Shown here: in pieces, positions 1 to 8,064 of the stretch
How positions within the stretch are numbered: position 1 is the stretch's first letter
Layout of the letters: each line of letters starts with the position of its first letter
From: an uncultured Lachnospiraceae bacterium
GTDB taxonomy: Bacteria > Bacillota > Clostridia > Lachnospirales > Lachnospiraceae
Reading direction: 5' to 3'
NCBI GenBank assembly: GCA_902785635.1
Contig: CACZZH010000028.1
Coordinates: forward strand, 1 to 37,055
DNA: 37,055 nt
Translations under genes and position numbers: made by a program
The notes under the pieces: generated by a model
Database searches by the model: none
What the model was told of the DNA's origin: nothing
Seen by the model: the letters and a program-made list of their open reading frames with translations, nothing else

Positions 1-79
1 CTCCTTTCAGATGCTGATAGATTTTCACAAATGTGATAGTCAGGAAAATAGTTGTATACACAATTAATTTTCTTGACAA
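1..79 (-). promoter_or_regulatory. Probable promoter, operator-like dyad and RBS for a minus-strand gene left of the window
   Basis: On the minus strand TTGTCA (74-79) and TACAAC (51-56) are separated by 17 bases, a plausible -35/-10 pair with a mediocre -10. The minus-strand sequence ending at base 1 is AAAGGAG, a good Shine-Dalgarno sequence, so a start codon probably lies a few bases outside the window. Between them, TCACA-AA-TGTGA (25-36) is a perfect 12-bp dyad that could be an operator in the 5' leader. The downstream gene is not visible, so this is inference from spacing and motifs only. Confidence 0.4.
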
Positions 80-91
80 AAGTCACTTCAT

Positions 92-146
92 AACAGGCGA
101 GTAATCATCAGGATTACTCGGCGTATCCTGGTGTTGCCCCTGTTTT
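92..146 (+). repeat. Dispersed hairpin element, copy 1
   Basis: A perfect 9-bp stem (98-106 with 112-120, loop ATCAG) sits inside an outer 6-bp stem AACAGG/CCTGTT (92-97 with 139-144), followed by TTTT. Bases 98-146 match 24621-24669 at 44 of 49 positions. One base pair of the inner stem changes from A-T here to C-G there, which keeps the pairing. Because it lies beyond the stop of a minus-strand gene and near a run of T, it may act as a terminator or as part of a structured RNA. Family unknown. Confidence 0.6.
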
Positions 147-165
147 CGAAGCTGACGAGCCTTAG

Positions 166-227
166 AACTTGCGGCCCCTGCAAGCCTTAGACAGGATGAG
201 GGATCTTGTCCCGAGGCCGCGTAAGTT
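166..227. other. Long imperfect hairpin in the gene-free left flank
   Basis: AACTT-GCGGCC (166-176) pairs with GGCCGC-GT-AAGTT (215-227), an 11-bp stem with a two-base bulge. Inside it are two smaller hairpins, CCTG/CAGG (177-180 with 192-195) and GGGA/TCCC (200-203 with 209-212). No U-run follows on either strand, so it is not a standard terminator. It may be a structured RNA or the 3' end of the minus-strand transcript whose last gene stops at 273. I see no coding gene in 1-272. Confidence 0.4.
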
Positions 228-272
228 GCCTCTCAATCTATAGCGATACGTGCCTGCGGAAAAACATATTCT

Positions 273-1415
273 TTATTCTGCCGGGATCTCCGCCTCCAGC
301 ACCACCGGATTGTGGTCGGAACAGACAAATCCGAGATCCTGCGTCTCACAGGACTTCACTTTGATATCCCCGGAAACGATGAACCCATCGATCAGGTAAT
401 ACTGAAAGCTGTCATGATCCGCTCCTGCATAGGGCTGATCCAGGGAACGGCAGCTGGGAGTATCCTCATCCATCAGGAACTGCCAGTCCCCGTCGATCTG
501 CGTCACATCGATCTGACCTGCCTGCCATTTGCCTTCCTGTGCCGGAAACTGACCTTTGTCCGCACTTGAAAAGATCTGATTGAAGTCCCCTGCAGCGATC
601 ACACTGTTTCCCTTCTGCGCTTCCTCGTTCAGAATCTGCGTCAGCATCTGCGTCTGTTTCTCCTTGCCCTCTCCGCTGTCATATGCTTCAAGATGCAGAT
701 TGATCAGTACCAGCTCCCGCCCGTCATCCAGTGATACACGGTCGAGCATCACACACCGTTTCAGATTTGCGATCCGGACCGGCCAGGAGAAGGGGCAGGG
801 GAGCTGGATCCGTTCCGCTTCCGACACCGGAAGTTTTGTCAGTGTCAGCAGACCTGAATCAACCTTCCCGATCGGAGGCACCGGATAGGGAATAAACGCA
901 ACTTTAAAGTTATTTGCAAAGGAAGACCACATCTGAGGAAAATCCTTCCGAAGGAGTGCTGTCTCATCTATATTGTACGAACGGCTGCTGCCTCGGTCGA
1001 TCTCCTGCAGAAAGATCACATCGGGGTCGAGACTTTTCAATTCCTCCGAAACCATCTGCAGGTTCTGCTCCACGCGGGCCTTATCAGCGGTCTTCACTCC
1101 CTTTCCGCCATCCATGAAGAAGTCTGCGTTATCACCCAGGGCTCCGTAGCCGATGTTCCAGGATACAAGACGCACAGCTTTCTTCTCCGGCGAATTCTCC
1201 GCAGCCTGCTCCTCTTCCCGCACATCCGCTGATGCGGCTTTCTCCTCTTCCAACGGTGAATTGATCTCCAGATCTTCCCGCTTTCCTTCCTCCGGGTAAT
1301 ACTCAGTTACAGTCAGATAGCCGAACAGACCGCCGACAAGCACGATCAGCACGCCGACAGCCAGTAGTATTCCCTTCAGAATGCGTTTTGCCGGACTGTT
1401 TTTCCTGCGATTCAT
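273..1415 (-). CDS. Membrane-anchored endonuclease/exonuclease/phosphatase family protein
   Basis: The product is 380 residues. An N-terminal hydrophobic segment (about residues 11-36) follows a basic start, so the enzyme is probably anchored with its catalytic domain outside the cell. After an acidic linker the EEP fold begins near residue 82 with the WNI motif. It continues with FLQEIDR (metal-binding Glu), LINLHLEA, AAGDFNQ and a C-terminal SDHNPVV motif carrying the catalytic Asp-His pair. Family members cleave phosphodiesters in nucleic acids, phosphoinositides or sphingomyelin; the substrate cannot be told here. The start is the ATG at 1413-1415, because AAGGAG lies six bases upstream; a longer ORF to 1451 has no comparable site. 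It is the last gene of the minus-strand series and follows the GH5 gene after about 110 bases. Confidence 0.85.
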   Translation of the reverse strand: MNRRKNSPAKRILKGILLAVGVLIVLVGGLFGYLTVTEYYPEEGKREDLEINSPLEEEKAASADVREEEQAAENSPEKKAVRLVSWNIGYGALGDNADFFMDGGKGVKTADKARVEQNLQMVSEELKSLDPDVIFLQEIDRGSSRSYNIDETALLRKDFPQMWSSFANNFKVAFIPYPVPPIGKVDSGLLTLTKLPVSEAERIQLPCPFSWPVRIANLKRCVMLDRVSLDDGRELVLINLHLEAYDSGEGKEKQTQMLTQILNEEAQKGNSVIAAGDFNQIFSSADKGQFPAQEGKWQAGQIDVTQIDGDWQFLMDEDTPSCRSLDQPYAGADHDSFQYYLIDGFIVSGDIKVKSCETQDLGFVCSDHNPVVLEAEIPAE

Positions 1416-1523
1416 TTCTTTCTCCTTATAATAATATTTCTTTTCCCGCATTTACCGGGACAGGAGACGGTTCTCTGTCCCTCCCCTGGCCGCCTTTGTT
1501 CCTGCTGCATGATCCGGCCTGTT

Positions 1524-2582
1524 CTACTGCCGTTTGAGCCATTTTCCCTGCCGGCTCAGTTCTCTGCTTTTCCATGAAGACAAACGCGTAGTACTGCTTT
1601 TCAGAAGGGCGCTGCTCTCATTCTTATTGGACAGATTCCAGCAAACGAAACTGATCCTGTTCTTCTTCAGGAACCGGATCCATTCATCCCCTTCTTCGAT
1701 GTTTAACGCTCCGTTTCCGGAGGCATCGCAGATCCCGAACTCGGTCACAAATACCGGCAGTCCCTTTCCGATCGCTGCCTTTACCTTTTCCCGATAGGAT
1801 TCCCCATGCGTTCCGGCATAAAAATGAAAAGTGTACATAATATTGGAAAAGCCTTTCAGCGGATTCGCGGCAGCGATATCCACATCCTGGCTCCAGGTCG
1901 GCGTACCCACCAGGATGACCGCATCTTTATCACTTTTCCGAATCGTTTTTATGATCGCTTTCGCATACCGGCGGATCTCATCCCAGCCTGTACCCGAATT
2001 CGGTTCATTGCAGATCTCGTAAAGAACATTCCTGTTTTTCTTATAGCGGACAGACATCTTTTTGAAGAATGCCTTTGCCTCCTTCTGATGCATCGATGGA
2101 TTCCCGTCACTTAAAATGTGCCAGTCAATGATCACATACATTCCAAGATCCGTCGCAGCCCGGACTCCTTTATCAACCAGTTCGCACAGCTGCTTCTGAT
2201 CTCCTCCGCTGCAGTATCCGTTATATTCCTGCGTATACATGGCCAGGCGGATACAGGAAACGCCCCAGGAATCCCGCAGCGTTTTAAAGGTCTTCTTATT
2301 GACGTATTCCGGGAACCAGTTGATGCCGTGCGTACTGACGCCTTTGAGCGTCACCGTTTTCCCTTTGCTGCTGACCAAATGGCCGTTTTTTACCTGCAGC
2401 CGCCCATATTTCTGAAGCGGAGTTTTCTTTCTCTGCTGTGTGCTGATCGATGAAGCTGCACAAACAGACATTGACAGACTGACCGAAGAGAATGCCAGCA
2501 GACAGAACATGCAAATGATTAAAGCAGATCTGCAGTGTCTGGTTCTTTTTGTGTTATTATAATCATTTTTTTCTGCATTCAT
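1524..2582 (-). CDS. Secreted glycoside hydrolase family 5 (cellulase-type) protein
   Basis: The product is 352 residues. A basic N-terminus and a hydrophobic stretch ending near a Cys-Ala-Ala form a signal peptide of about 43 residues, so export is likely. The GH5 (beta/alpha)8 barrel is visible: GVSTHGINWFP, a conserved Arg in CIRLAMY, IDWHILSDG, CNEPN with the proton donor at about Glu193, HFYAGTH, VTEFG with the nucleophile at about Glu281, and CWNLSNK near the end. Both catalytic glutamates are present, so it should be active on a beta-1,4-glycan; the substrate is not determinable. The ATG at 2580-2582 overlaps the stop of the upstream J-domain gene (ATGA) and has GGAGAAGG upstream, so the two are translationally coupled. 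An ORF extending to 2654 would run into that gene. Confidence 0.87.
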   Translation of the reverse strand: MNAEKNDYNNTKRTRHCRSALIICMFCLLAFSSVSLSMSVCAASSISTQQRKKTPLQKYGRLQVKNGHLVSSKGKTVTLKGVSTHGINWFPEYVNKKTFKTLRDSWGVSCIRLAMYTQEYNGYCSGGDQKQLCELVDKGVRAATDLGMYVIIDWHILSDGNPSMHQKEAKAFFKKMSVRYKKNRNVLYEICNEPNSGTGWDEIRRYAKAIIKTIRKSDKDAVILVGTPTWSQDVDIAAANPLKGFSNIMYTFHFYAGTHGESYREKVKAAIGKGLPVFVTEFGICDASGNGALNIEEGDEWIRFLKKNRISFVCWNLSNKNESSALLKSSTTRLSSWKSRELSRQGKWLKRQ

Positions 2583-3589
2583 TCCCGTGCTTCCTTCTCC
2601 CGGTACAGCGTCCGCTCGATCTCCCGATTGATCTTTGCCGTCGGATCCTTCCACTTTCCGGGCAGCACCTTCAGCAGAAGTCTGCCTGATACGGTTCCGT
2701 GATTCACATGGGTTCCCTCAAACACTGCTCCTGCCGCTCCCTGCAGGATCAGCGGAGTGATGATGTAGTACAGTTCATTTTCGTTGAAAGTGATCTGCCC
2801 GGCTTTGGCTCCGTCCTCATGAAACGCCAGTAATCTGTTGTCTGAGGCCTTTATCTGCAGGCATCCCATGTCCGTAAACATCAGATTCTGCTTTACGCTG
2901 CCCCCTTTTTTTCCAACCGCGAACAGATCATTCTCACGGCAGGATACCTGCCGGAGGTGACAGCGGATCTGCCAGCATCGTGACGGGCCCTCTTCTTCTG
3001 CTGTTTTCGAGTCCTTGTCTTCTCTGCAGAAAGGCAGCACCTCCAGACACAGAAGCGGGTCTATATATTCCTGAAGTAAAAGATGCAGCAGTTTTGCCTG
3101 CAGCCTCTGTCCGGGTAACGGACCCGGATCCGGCTTTTCCGTATCCCCGCGCTGTGTTTTCTCCAGAAGATCCTCCATCACCTTCCGCGCTGCTTCGCTC
3201 ACGGACTTCAGAAGCATTTGAAAGGATTCCGTTTCCGGATCCCACCAGTATCTTCCATACAGTCCGGTATCGATCAGCACCGCATCCCCGTAGAGATCCT
3301 CCTCCATATAGATTCTCCGGGAGCAATATGCTGCCTCATTCCTGCGGATGTGGGGATCCTTTACGTTTCGGCCATCCCGGACCCGGCCGCTGCTTTTGAG
3401 CAGACGATACGCTTCATTGATCCACCTGGTCTGCTCCTCGAAAAAAGATACATCTTTCACATCTCCGGCAGAGTCCGGATGAAAGCTGTGCATCAGCATC
3501 CGGTATCTGCGCCGGATCTCCTCCGGATGTGCGTTTTCTTCCAGTCCAAGGACCGCCAGCGCCTCCCGGACCGTTTTCAAATGTCTCAT
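2579..3589 (-). CDS. J-domain (DnaJ-like) protein with an unrecognised C-terminal region
   Basis: The product is 336 residues. Residues 1-65 are a J-domain: EALAVLGLEENAHPEEI, then RRYRMLMHSFHPD containing the HPD tripeptide that stimulates the Hsp70 ATPase, then WINEAYRLLK. There is no Gly/Phe-rich region, zinc-finger repeat or classical substrate-binding domain, so this is not DnaJ itself. The remaining 270 residues are soluble and match no family I recognise. The stop overlaps the GH5 start, and the YolD-like gene ends three bases upstream of its start codon. It may be a specialised co-chaperone for DnaK; partner and client are unknown. No transmembrane segment is visible. Confidence 0.75.
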   Translation of the reverse strand: MRHLKTVREALAVLGLEENAHPEEIRRRYRMLMHSFHPDSAGDVKDVSFFEEQTRWINEAYRLLKSSGRVRDGRNVKDPHIRRNEAAYCSRRIYMEEDLYGDAVLIDTGLYGRYWWDPETESFQMLLKSVSEAARKVMEDLLEKTQRGDTEKPDPGPLPGQRLQAKLLHLLLQEYIDPLLCLEVLPFCREDKDSKTAEEEGPSRCWQIRCHLRQVSCRENDLFAVGKKGGSVKQNLMFTDMGCLQIKASDNRLLAFHEDGAKAGQITFNENELYYIITPLILQGAAGAVFEGTHVNHGTVSGRLLLKVLPGKWKDPTAKINREIERTLYREKEARE

Positions 3590-3592
3590 CTG

Positions 3593-3808
3593 TTAATGAT
3601 TTTCCTTCTGCGCGTTCCACTCCCTTGCCGTCCGTTCGATCTCCTCATGAAAGCCGGTCAGCGCCGCAAACGGCGCAAACTGTGCGGCACGGTTAGAGAG
3701 CGGCATCGGAGGATGCTTTTTTGACACCGGATGGGGAAGATCAATGATATCCGCATATGGTCCCGTCCGGACGGCTTTCCGTTCAATGTCCTGATGTGAT
3801 TCTTTCAC
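3593..3808 (-). CDS. YolD-like small protein, partner of the Y-family polymerase
   Basis: This is a 71-residue protein whose core MPLSNRAAQFAPFAAL is typical of short proteins encoded next to Y-family polymerases in Clostridia. It begins with GTG at 3806-3808, overlapping the polymerase stop (GTGA), with GGAGG nine bases upstream inside the polymerase gene. That indicates translational coupling. The biochemical role of this family is not established; by context it is an accessory of translesion synthesis or its regulation. Confidence 0.7.
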   Translation of the reverse strand: MKESHQDIERKAVRTGPYADIIDLPHPVSKKHPPMPLSNRAAQFAPFAALTGFHEEIERTAREWNAQKENH

Positions 3809-5316
3809 GCTTTATGGCCTCCGATCTGTTCATTCCGTTCTTTCCCGGTAGCGCCTTCCTGAAGGTTCAGTCCCTTCAGCACGGCGTTTTTCCCGTAACG
3901 CTGCCGGATCGAAAGCATGGCTTCCTGAAGCCGGTGCTCCTTCCGATCCCTTTCCTCATCCTCCCTGCGCTTTTTTTCAAGAGCCGCATAGTCTGTAAAC
4001 AGATCCATCTGTTCATATCTGCCGGCGGTTTCGTGATCTTTCTCACCGGTCACATGATTTGCTGTCAGGAAGATCCTGCGTACAAGAAGATCCGGATCTA
4101 CGATCCGGTCGTACAGATCCAGCACCGCTTTGTCAATTCGTACGGATGAGTTCGTCTCCCGGCCAAGATTTACCGTGCCATGGGCAGACTTGGGCATTTC
4201 CCTCCCATACCAGTCTCTGGTCACCTCTCCGGTATAACCGGACAGGCTTTCCCGGTCGTAGATAACAGTCAGAACCACCTGATCCGCCGTCATTTTCTTT
4301 TCCACCAGGTCGAGGGCAAGGGCATCTGCCATCTCATGGACAACGATCCGGGCCTTCTTTGCTGAATATGGACATGGAAGCACCTGGCCGGAACCGGTGG
4401 AACTGCTCTCCGGTCTATATGACTTGATCATTGCCATTGTGCATGGCTCCCAACCCCAGGCATGGTCGATCAGAAGCTCTGCGTTAATACCGAACAGGTC
4501 GTACAGCAGGTCCTCATTCTCCAGCGAGCACCTTGCAATATCTCCCATCGTAAGGATGCCCCTTTCCTCCAGCTTTCGTGAATAGCCGCGGCCGACACGC
4601 CAGAAATCCGTCAGCGGCCGGTGCTGCCACAGCATCTGCCGGTAGGAATACTCATCCAGCTGCGCGATCCGCACCCCGTCCTCATCCGCATCCACATGCT
4701 TGGACACAATATCCATTGCCACTTTCGCAAGATACAGATTTGTTCCGATTCCTGCCGTTGCAGTGATTCCCGTTTCCAGAAACACATCACGGATCATCCT
4801 CCGGGTAAGCTCATGCGCCGAAACGCCGTACACCTTCAGATAATCCGTGATATCCATCATTACCTCATCAATGGAATATACATGAATATCCTCTGAGGCT
4901 GCATATTTCAGATAAGTCCGGTAGATCCTGGTACTATAGTCAATATACAGTCCCATACGAGGCATTGCCGCAATATAGGCTGCTTTCAGTCCCGGATCTG
5001 CTTCCAGCTGCGGGGCGTAAAAACTCTCACCGGTAAAAGCATGTCCCGGTGCCTTTTCAAGTCTCCCCTGATTGACCTTTTTTAAAGCCTGAACCACTTC
5101 AAACAATCTGGCCCTTCCGGGAATACCCAACGCTTTCAGGGAGGGGGACACTGCCAGACAGATCGTCTTTTCCGTGCGGGAAACGTCCGCTACGACCAGA
5201 TTTGTCGTAAGCGGATCAAGCCCTCTCTCCCTGCATTCCACCGAAGCATAAAAGGATTTCAGGTCGATCGCCACATAGGTGCGTTCTCCCCGGGATCTGT
5301 CATTCATCTTTGTCAC
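3805..5316 (-). CDS. Y-family DNA polymerase (UmuC/UvrX-like)
   Basis: The product is about 500 residues and of the error-prone lesion-bypass type. The N-terminal AIDLKSFYASVECRERG holds the first catalytic Asp and the steric-gate region. VYSIDEVMMDIT holds the SIDE motif that completes the metal site. GIGTNLYLAKVAMD and DFWRVGRGYSRKLEERGI (helix-hairpin-helix) follow, then the little-finger domain and a basic C-terminal tail of about 60 residues. It resembles the UvrX/UmuC group of Firmicutes rather than DinB. The first in-frame start is GTG at 5316; ATG at 5307 is equally possible because neither has a strong ribosome binding site. It overlaps the YolD-like gene by four bases. I see no clear LexA box upstream. 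Confidence 0.87.
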   Translation of the reverse strand: MTKMNDRSRGERTYVAIDLKSFYASVECRERGLDPLTTNLVVADVSRTEKTICLAVSPSLKALGIPGRARLFEVVQALKKVNQGRLEKAPGHAFTGESFYAPQLEADPGLKAAYIAAMPRMGLYIDYSTRIYRTYLKYAASEDIHVYSIDEVMMDITDYLKVYGVSAHELTRRMIRDVFLETGITATAGIGTNLYLAKVAMDIVSKHVDADEDGVRIAQLDEYSYRQMLWQHRPLTDFWRVGRGYSRKLEERGILTMGDIARCSLENEDLLYDLFGINAELLIDHAWGWEPCTMAMIKSYRPESSSTGSGQVLPCPYSAKKARIVVHEMADALALDLVEKKMTADQVVLTVIYDRESLSGYTGEVTRDWYGREMPKSAHGTVNLGRETNSSVRIDKAVLDLYDRIVDPDLLVRRIFLTANHVTGEKDHETAGRYEQMDLFTDYAALEKKRREDEERDRKEHRLQEAMLSIRQRYGKNAVLKGLNLQEGATGKERNEQIGGHKA

Positions 5317-5368
5317 CCACTTTATTTCAGAAACGCCCCGGCATCTTGTGATTCACCATAGTCCCTTT

Positions 5369-5923
5369 TTACAGTTCCGTTTCGTCCAGTCCCTGCTCAA
5401 CCGCAGCGATCCATTCTTCATCTGCGTTTCTCAGAAGATAATCGAGATCAAAATAATCCTCTCCGACGCTGCACGTTTCTCCCGACAGTTTGCCGTCCGA
5501 GCGCATTTTCAGTTCCAGCCACTCCCGGTTTCCTTTCTGATAATCCGGAAGTTCAAACACCTGTGTATATACCTCGATCTCCTCGTCGTCATTCATGGAG
5601 GCATTTGCGCATACACACAGAATCTGCTTCTGCGATATGCACTGGTACACAAGAGAGTACTCTGCATCAAAGGAATTCATCAGCGTCTCCATGTCACCGC
5701 CCATGAACAATATTGCGTACATATTGTTCAATTCAAAGTCTTCCGTTTTCCAGCCGACCTTCCGGATGGTTTTTGACGCCAAAATCGAAAGATACTCCAT
5801 GAGCGCTTCTTTATTCAGCAGCTGTTCCCGAAAATATTCGACCCGTGCAAAAAACGGATCCCGGAAGGGATCTCCCCCGCTCTGGCCGGTCTGTGTCGTC
5901 TTTCTGTAACCTCTGATCTTCAT
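5369..5923 (-). CDS. Protein of unknown function
   Basis: The product is 184 residues, soluble and acidic, with no signal peptide or membrane segment. It begins with a basic, Gly/Thr-rich stretch (about residues 1-20). The rest looks like a mixed alpha/beta domain containing GWKTEDFEL, YAILFMGGD and WLELKMRSDG. I do not recognise a family. The start at 5923 has GGAG five bases upstream. It lies between the YczE-like gene (20 bases upstream) and the polymerase gene (about 50 bases downstream), so it is probably cotranscribed with them. Context does not suggest a specific role. Confidence 0.65.
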   Translation of the reverse strand: MKIRGYRKTTQTGQSGGDPFRDPFFARVEYFREQLLNKEALMEYLSILASKTIRKVGWKTEDFELNNMYAILFMGGDMETLMNSFDAEYSLVYQCISQKQILCVCANASMNDDEEIEVYTQVFELPDYQKGNREWLELKMRSDGKLSGETCSVGEDYFDLDYLLRNADEEWIAAVEQGLDETEL

Positions 5924-5943
5924 AGCATCTCCATTTCGTTCTG

Positions 5944-6603
5944 TCAGTTTATGGTTTTATTCAGGATCTTACCGATGATTCTCTCATTGACAGGCAGAAA
6001 GATTCCTGCCACCGGTCCGACCAGTACTGCACAGATGATCGTTCCGATCCCGAACTTTCCTCCAAGGATCCAACCGACAGCCACAAAGCATACGTCTGTG
6101 ATCACCCGCACGATGCTGAATTTCTGATGCAGTTTATCGCTGATCACGATCGCTACCAGGTCATTCGGGCCTGTCCCGGCGTCGGACTTGATCACGATCG
6201 TCATTCCATATGCCAGGATCACGCACCCGGCGGCAAGTGTCAGAATCCGGACCGGCATGGGAGCTTCGGCGGTGACTGTTTTGCCGAGGAGCATTGTGAA
6301 AAAATCAATGATCGGTCCCCCGAAGATCATGCAAAGCACAGTCCCGATCTTAATATAAGAGCGGTCCAGAAACAGCAGTACCAGAATGATCAGGAAACAG
6401 ACCGCTATATGTACACGTCCATGCGTTAGAAAACTGCCCCCGAATGCCCCGCTCAGCGTACGGTAAAGGCCCTGAACAAGTACATTGAAAGGATCCGAGC
6501 CGAGCTCTGTCAGCAGGAACAGTGTCACACCCAGATGCGCAACCGTTAATCCTGCCAGAAGGATCAGAATCCTCACTGTCCATTCCTTTGCGGATCTTTT
6601 CAT
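5944..6603 (-). CDS. YczE/YitT-like integral membrane protein
   Basis: The product is 219 residues with about five to six hydrophobic helices. It starts with WTVRILILLAGLTVAHLGVTLFLLTELG followed by SDPFNVLVQGL. That Gly-Ser-Asp-Pro loop is characteristic of the YczE group. A second related loop, SDAGTGPNDLVAI, follows near residue 145, suggesting an internally repeated architecture. Family members are predicted transporters or membrane regulators with no agreed substrate. The ATG at 6603 follows AAAGGGAAG and lies only 13 bases past the original stop position of the upstream diguanylate cyclase reading frame, so the two formed an operon before that gene broke. Confidence 0.8.
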   Translation of the reverse strand: MKRSAKEWTVRILILLAGLTVAHLGVTLFLLTELGSDPFNVLVQGLYRTLSGAFGGSFLTHGRVHIAVCFLIILVLLFLDRSYIKIGTVLCMIFGGPIIDFFTMLLGKTVTAEAPMPVRILTLAAGCVILAYGMTIVIKSDAGTGPNDLVAIVISDKLHQKFSIVRVITDVCFVAVGWILGGKFGIGTIICAVLVGPVAGIFLPVNERIIGKILNKTIN

Positions 6604-6616
6604 TTCTTCCCTTTCT

Positions 6617-8010
6617 TTATCGTGCGAACCCGCAGCCTTTACGGCCGCTCTGCTTTATGGTATACAAGGCTGTATCTGCGTCTTTAAAGAGATCCCCGTC
6701 CGGCAGCTTTTTGTCCGCAAAGGCTGCGCCTACACTCAGAGATGTCGGTGGAAGCCCATCCTCCGGATGCTGCAGGACCCGGTTGATTTCCCGGATCTTA
6801 TCTTGTTGATTTCCCGGATCTTATCTTCTATAAGCTTTCGCATGGAACTGTTGGATCGTGTCATGATCACCACAAATTCATCCCCGCCAAATCTGCAGAT
6901 AAGATCAACGGAACGGAAATGTTCCTTCAGAACATTCGCGACCCGCTGCAGCACTTTATCCCCGACATCATGCCCGTAGGTATCGTTCACCGTTTTAAAT
7001 TTGTCCACATCTATGATCAGCAGAGCGATATGCTCCTGATCCACACTGTCCATCAGCATCTCATAGGCATTCCGGTTGTACAGTCCGGTCAGGGCATCAT
7101 GTGTCGCTTCATGCGTCAGTTTGATCCGGGCTTTCAGATTTTCCTCCAGAATCTCATTATATGTCTGTGTGACAAAGCGCAGCTCTGCAGCCCCGGACAC
7201 CGGTACGCTTTCCTGCTGTTTTATCCTCGTGACCATACGGGTAAGAGGTCTGCGCACCTGTATGATCACAAAAGATCCGAAAAGAACGACCACCAGCAGA
7301 AGCATGATCGTCAGCACAGTCTGCATGTTCAGAAAATGCTTCATATTCTGCATCGTCTGATCCAGTTTATTTCCGGAAGAAAGGATCAGTTCCTGCGTGC
7401 ATGCCTGTACGTTTTCATGGATATGCTCTTTGTAAGCCATGTATTCATCGTCAAATGCATATCTCTGCGCTCTTTGCATCTGATCCCCGGCAGACAGCCC
7501 CAGCTCTTCCGGAGTAAGCGCGACGGAAGAGACTGCCTCCGGAACCTGGCTGTCGTCATACCCCATAGCAGTCTGCACAAGCTTCATGACTACAAATTCC
7601 CGCTGCATCAGTTCATTCGAATACTTCAGAGCTTCCGCCAGTCTGTCATAAGCACTTCCCACATTTTCTTCCAGAAGTTCTTCAAGATTCGAAAGTGCGT
7701 TGTCCCTTCTTTTCGTGGCCTCAACTTCTTCGAAATAATCATTCAGGTATCTGAGTTCACCCGTAACGGCAAAGCACCGCATCCTGTCGGTAAGGAAATC
7801 CGATGCAGCCTGAAGATCCATCGCGGCAAGCTGCGCCGATACATATCGTTCACTGGCCTGCTCCATGCGCTGATATCCGGTATTGATCTTTGAATCCGCA
7901 AGGAACAAAGCAGCAGCTGTTATGATCGCTGCAGCCACAAAGACAAAGCAGACGACACTCAGTTTCATCCCTCCGGTTTCCGTATTCCTCTCTCCCATCC
8001 TTGCCGGCAT
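6617..8010 (-). pseudogene. Membrane diguanylate cyclase (GGDEF) broken by a 23-bp tandem duplication
   Basis: The readable protein has TM1 at about residues 22-43, an extracellular four-helix-like sensor region, TM2 at about 236-257 and a GGDEF domain. The catalytic GGDEF motif is at 381-385 and an inhibitory RxxD site (RSVD) lies five residues before it (numbering from the first in-frame codon at 8028). Frame is lost at residue 409 because bases 6782-6804 are repeated exactly at 6805-6827. The mutant frame ends at 6736 after about 22 unrelated residues. Removing one copy restores a 54-residue ending with SLSVGAAFADKK, DADTALYTIKQSGR and a stop at 6617-6619, which completes a normal GGDEF fold. 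Start: ATG at 8010 has GAGG eight bases upstream and is better than the one at 8028. The truncated enzyme lacks its last strand and helix and is probably inactive. Confidence 0.88.
6782..6827. repeat. Exact 23-bp tandem duplication inside the GGDEF gene
   Basis: Bases 6782-6804 and 6805-6827 are identical. The unit is 23 bases, not a multiple of three, so it shifts the frame of the diguanylate cyclase. Loss of one copy by slippage would restore the gene exactly. Confidence 0.97.
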
Positions 8011-8064
8011 ATCTGGTACCTCTTTCATTTCCTAACCATAAACTGCTAAATATCCAAAAAATGA

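Noticed and set aside
73..101. Plus-strand promoter starting at TTGACA (73-78)
   Set aside because: No acceptable -10 box is present at 16-18 bases, and no plus-strand gene follows; the minus-strand reading of this region is better.
1457..1481. Terminator between the GH5 and EEP genes
   Set aside because: A 9-bp stem with a bulge exists, but no U-run follows on the minus strand; the next sequence is the leader of the EEP gene.
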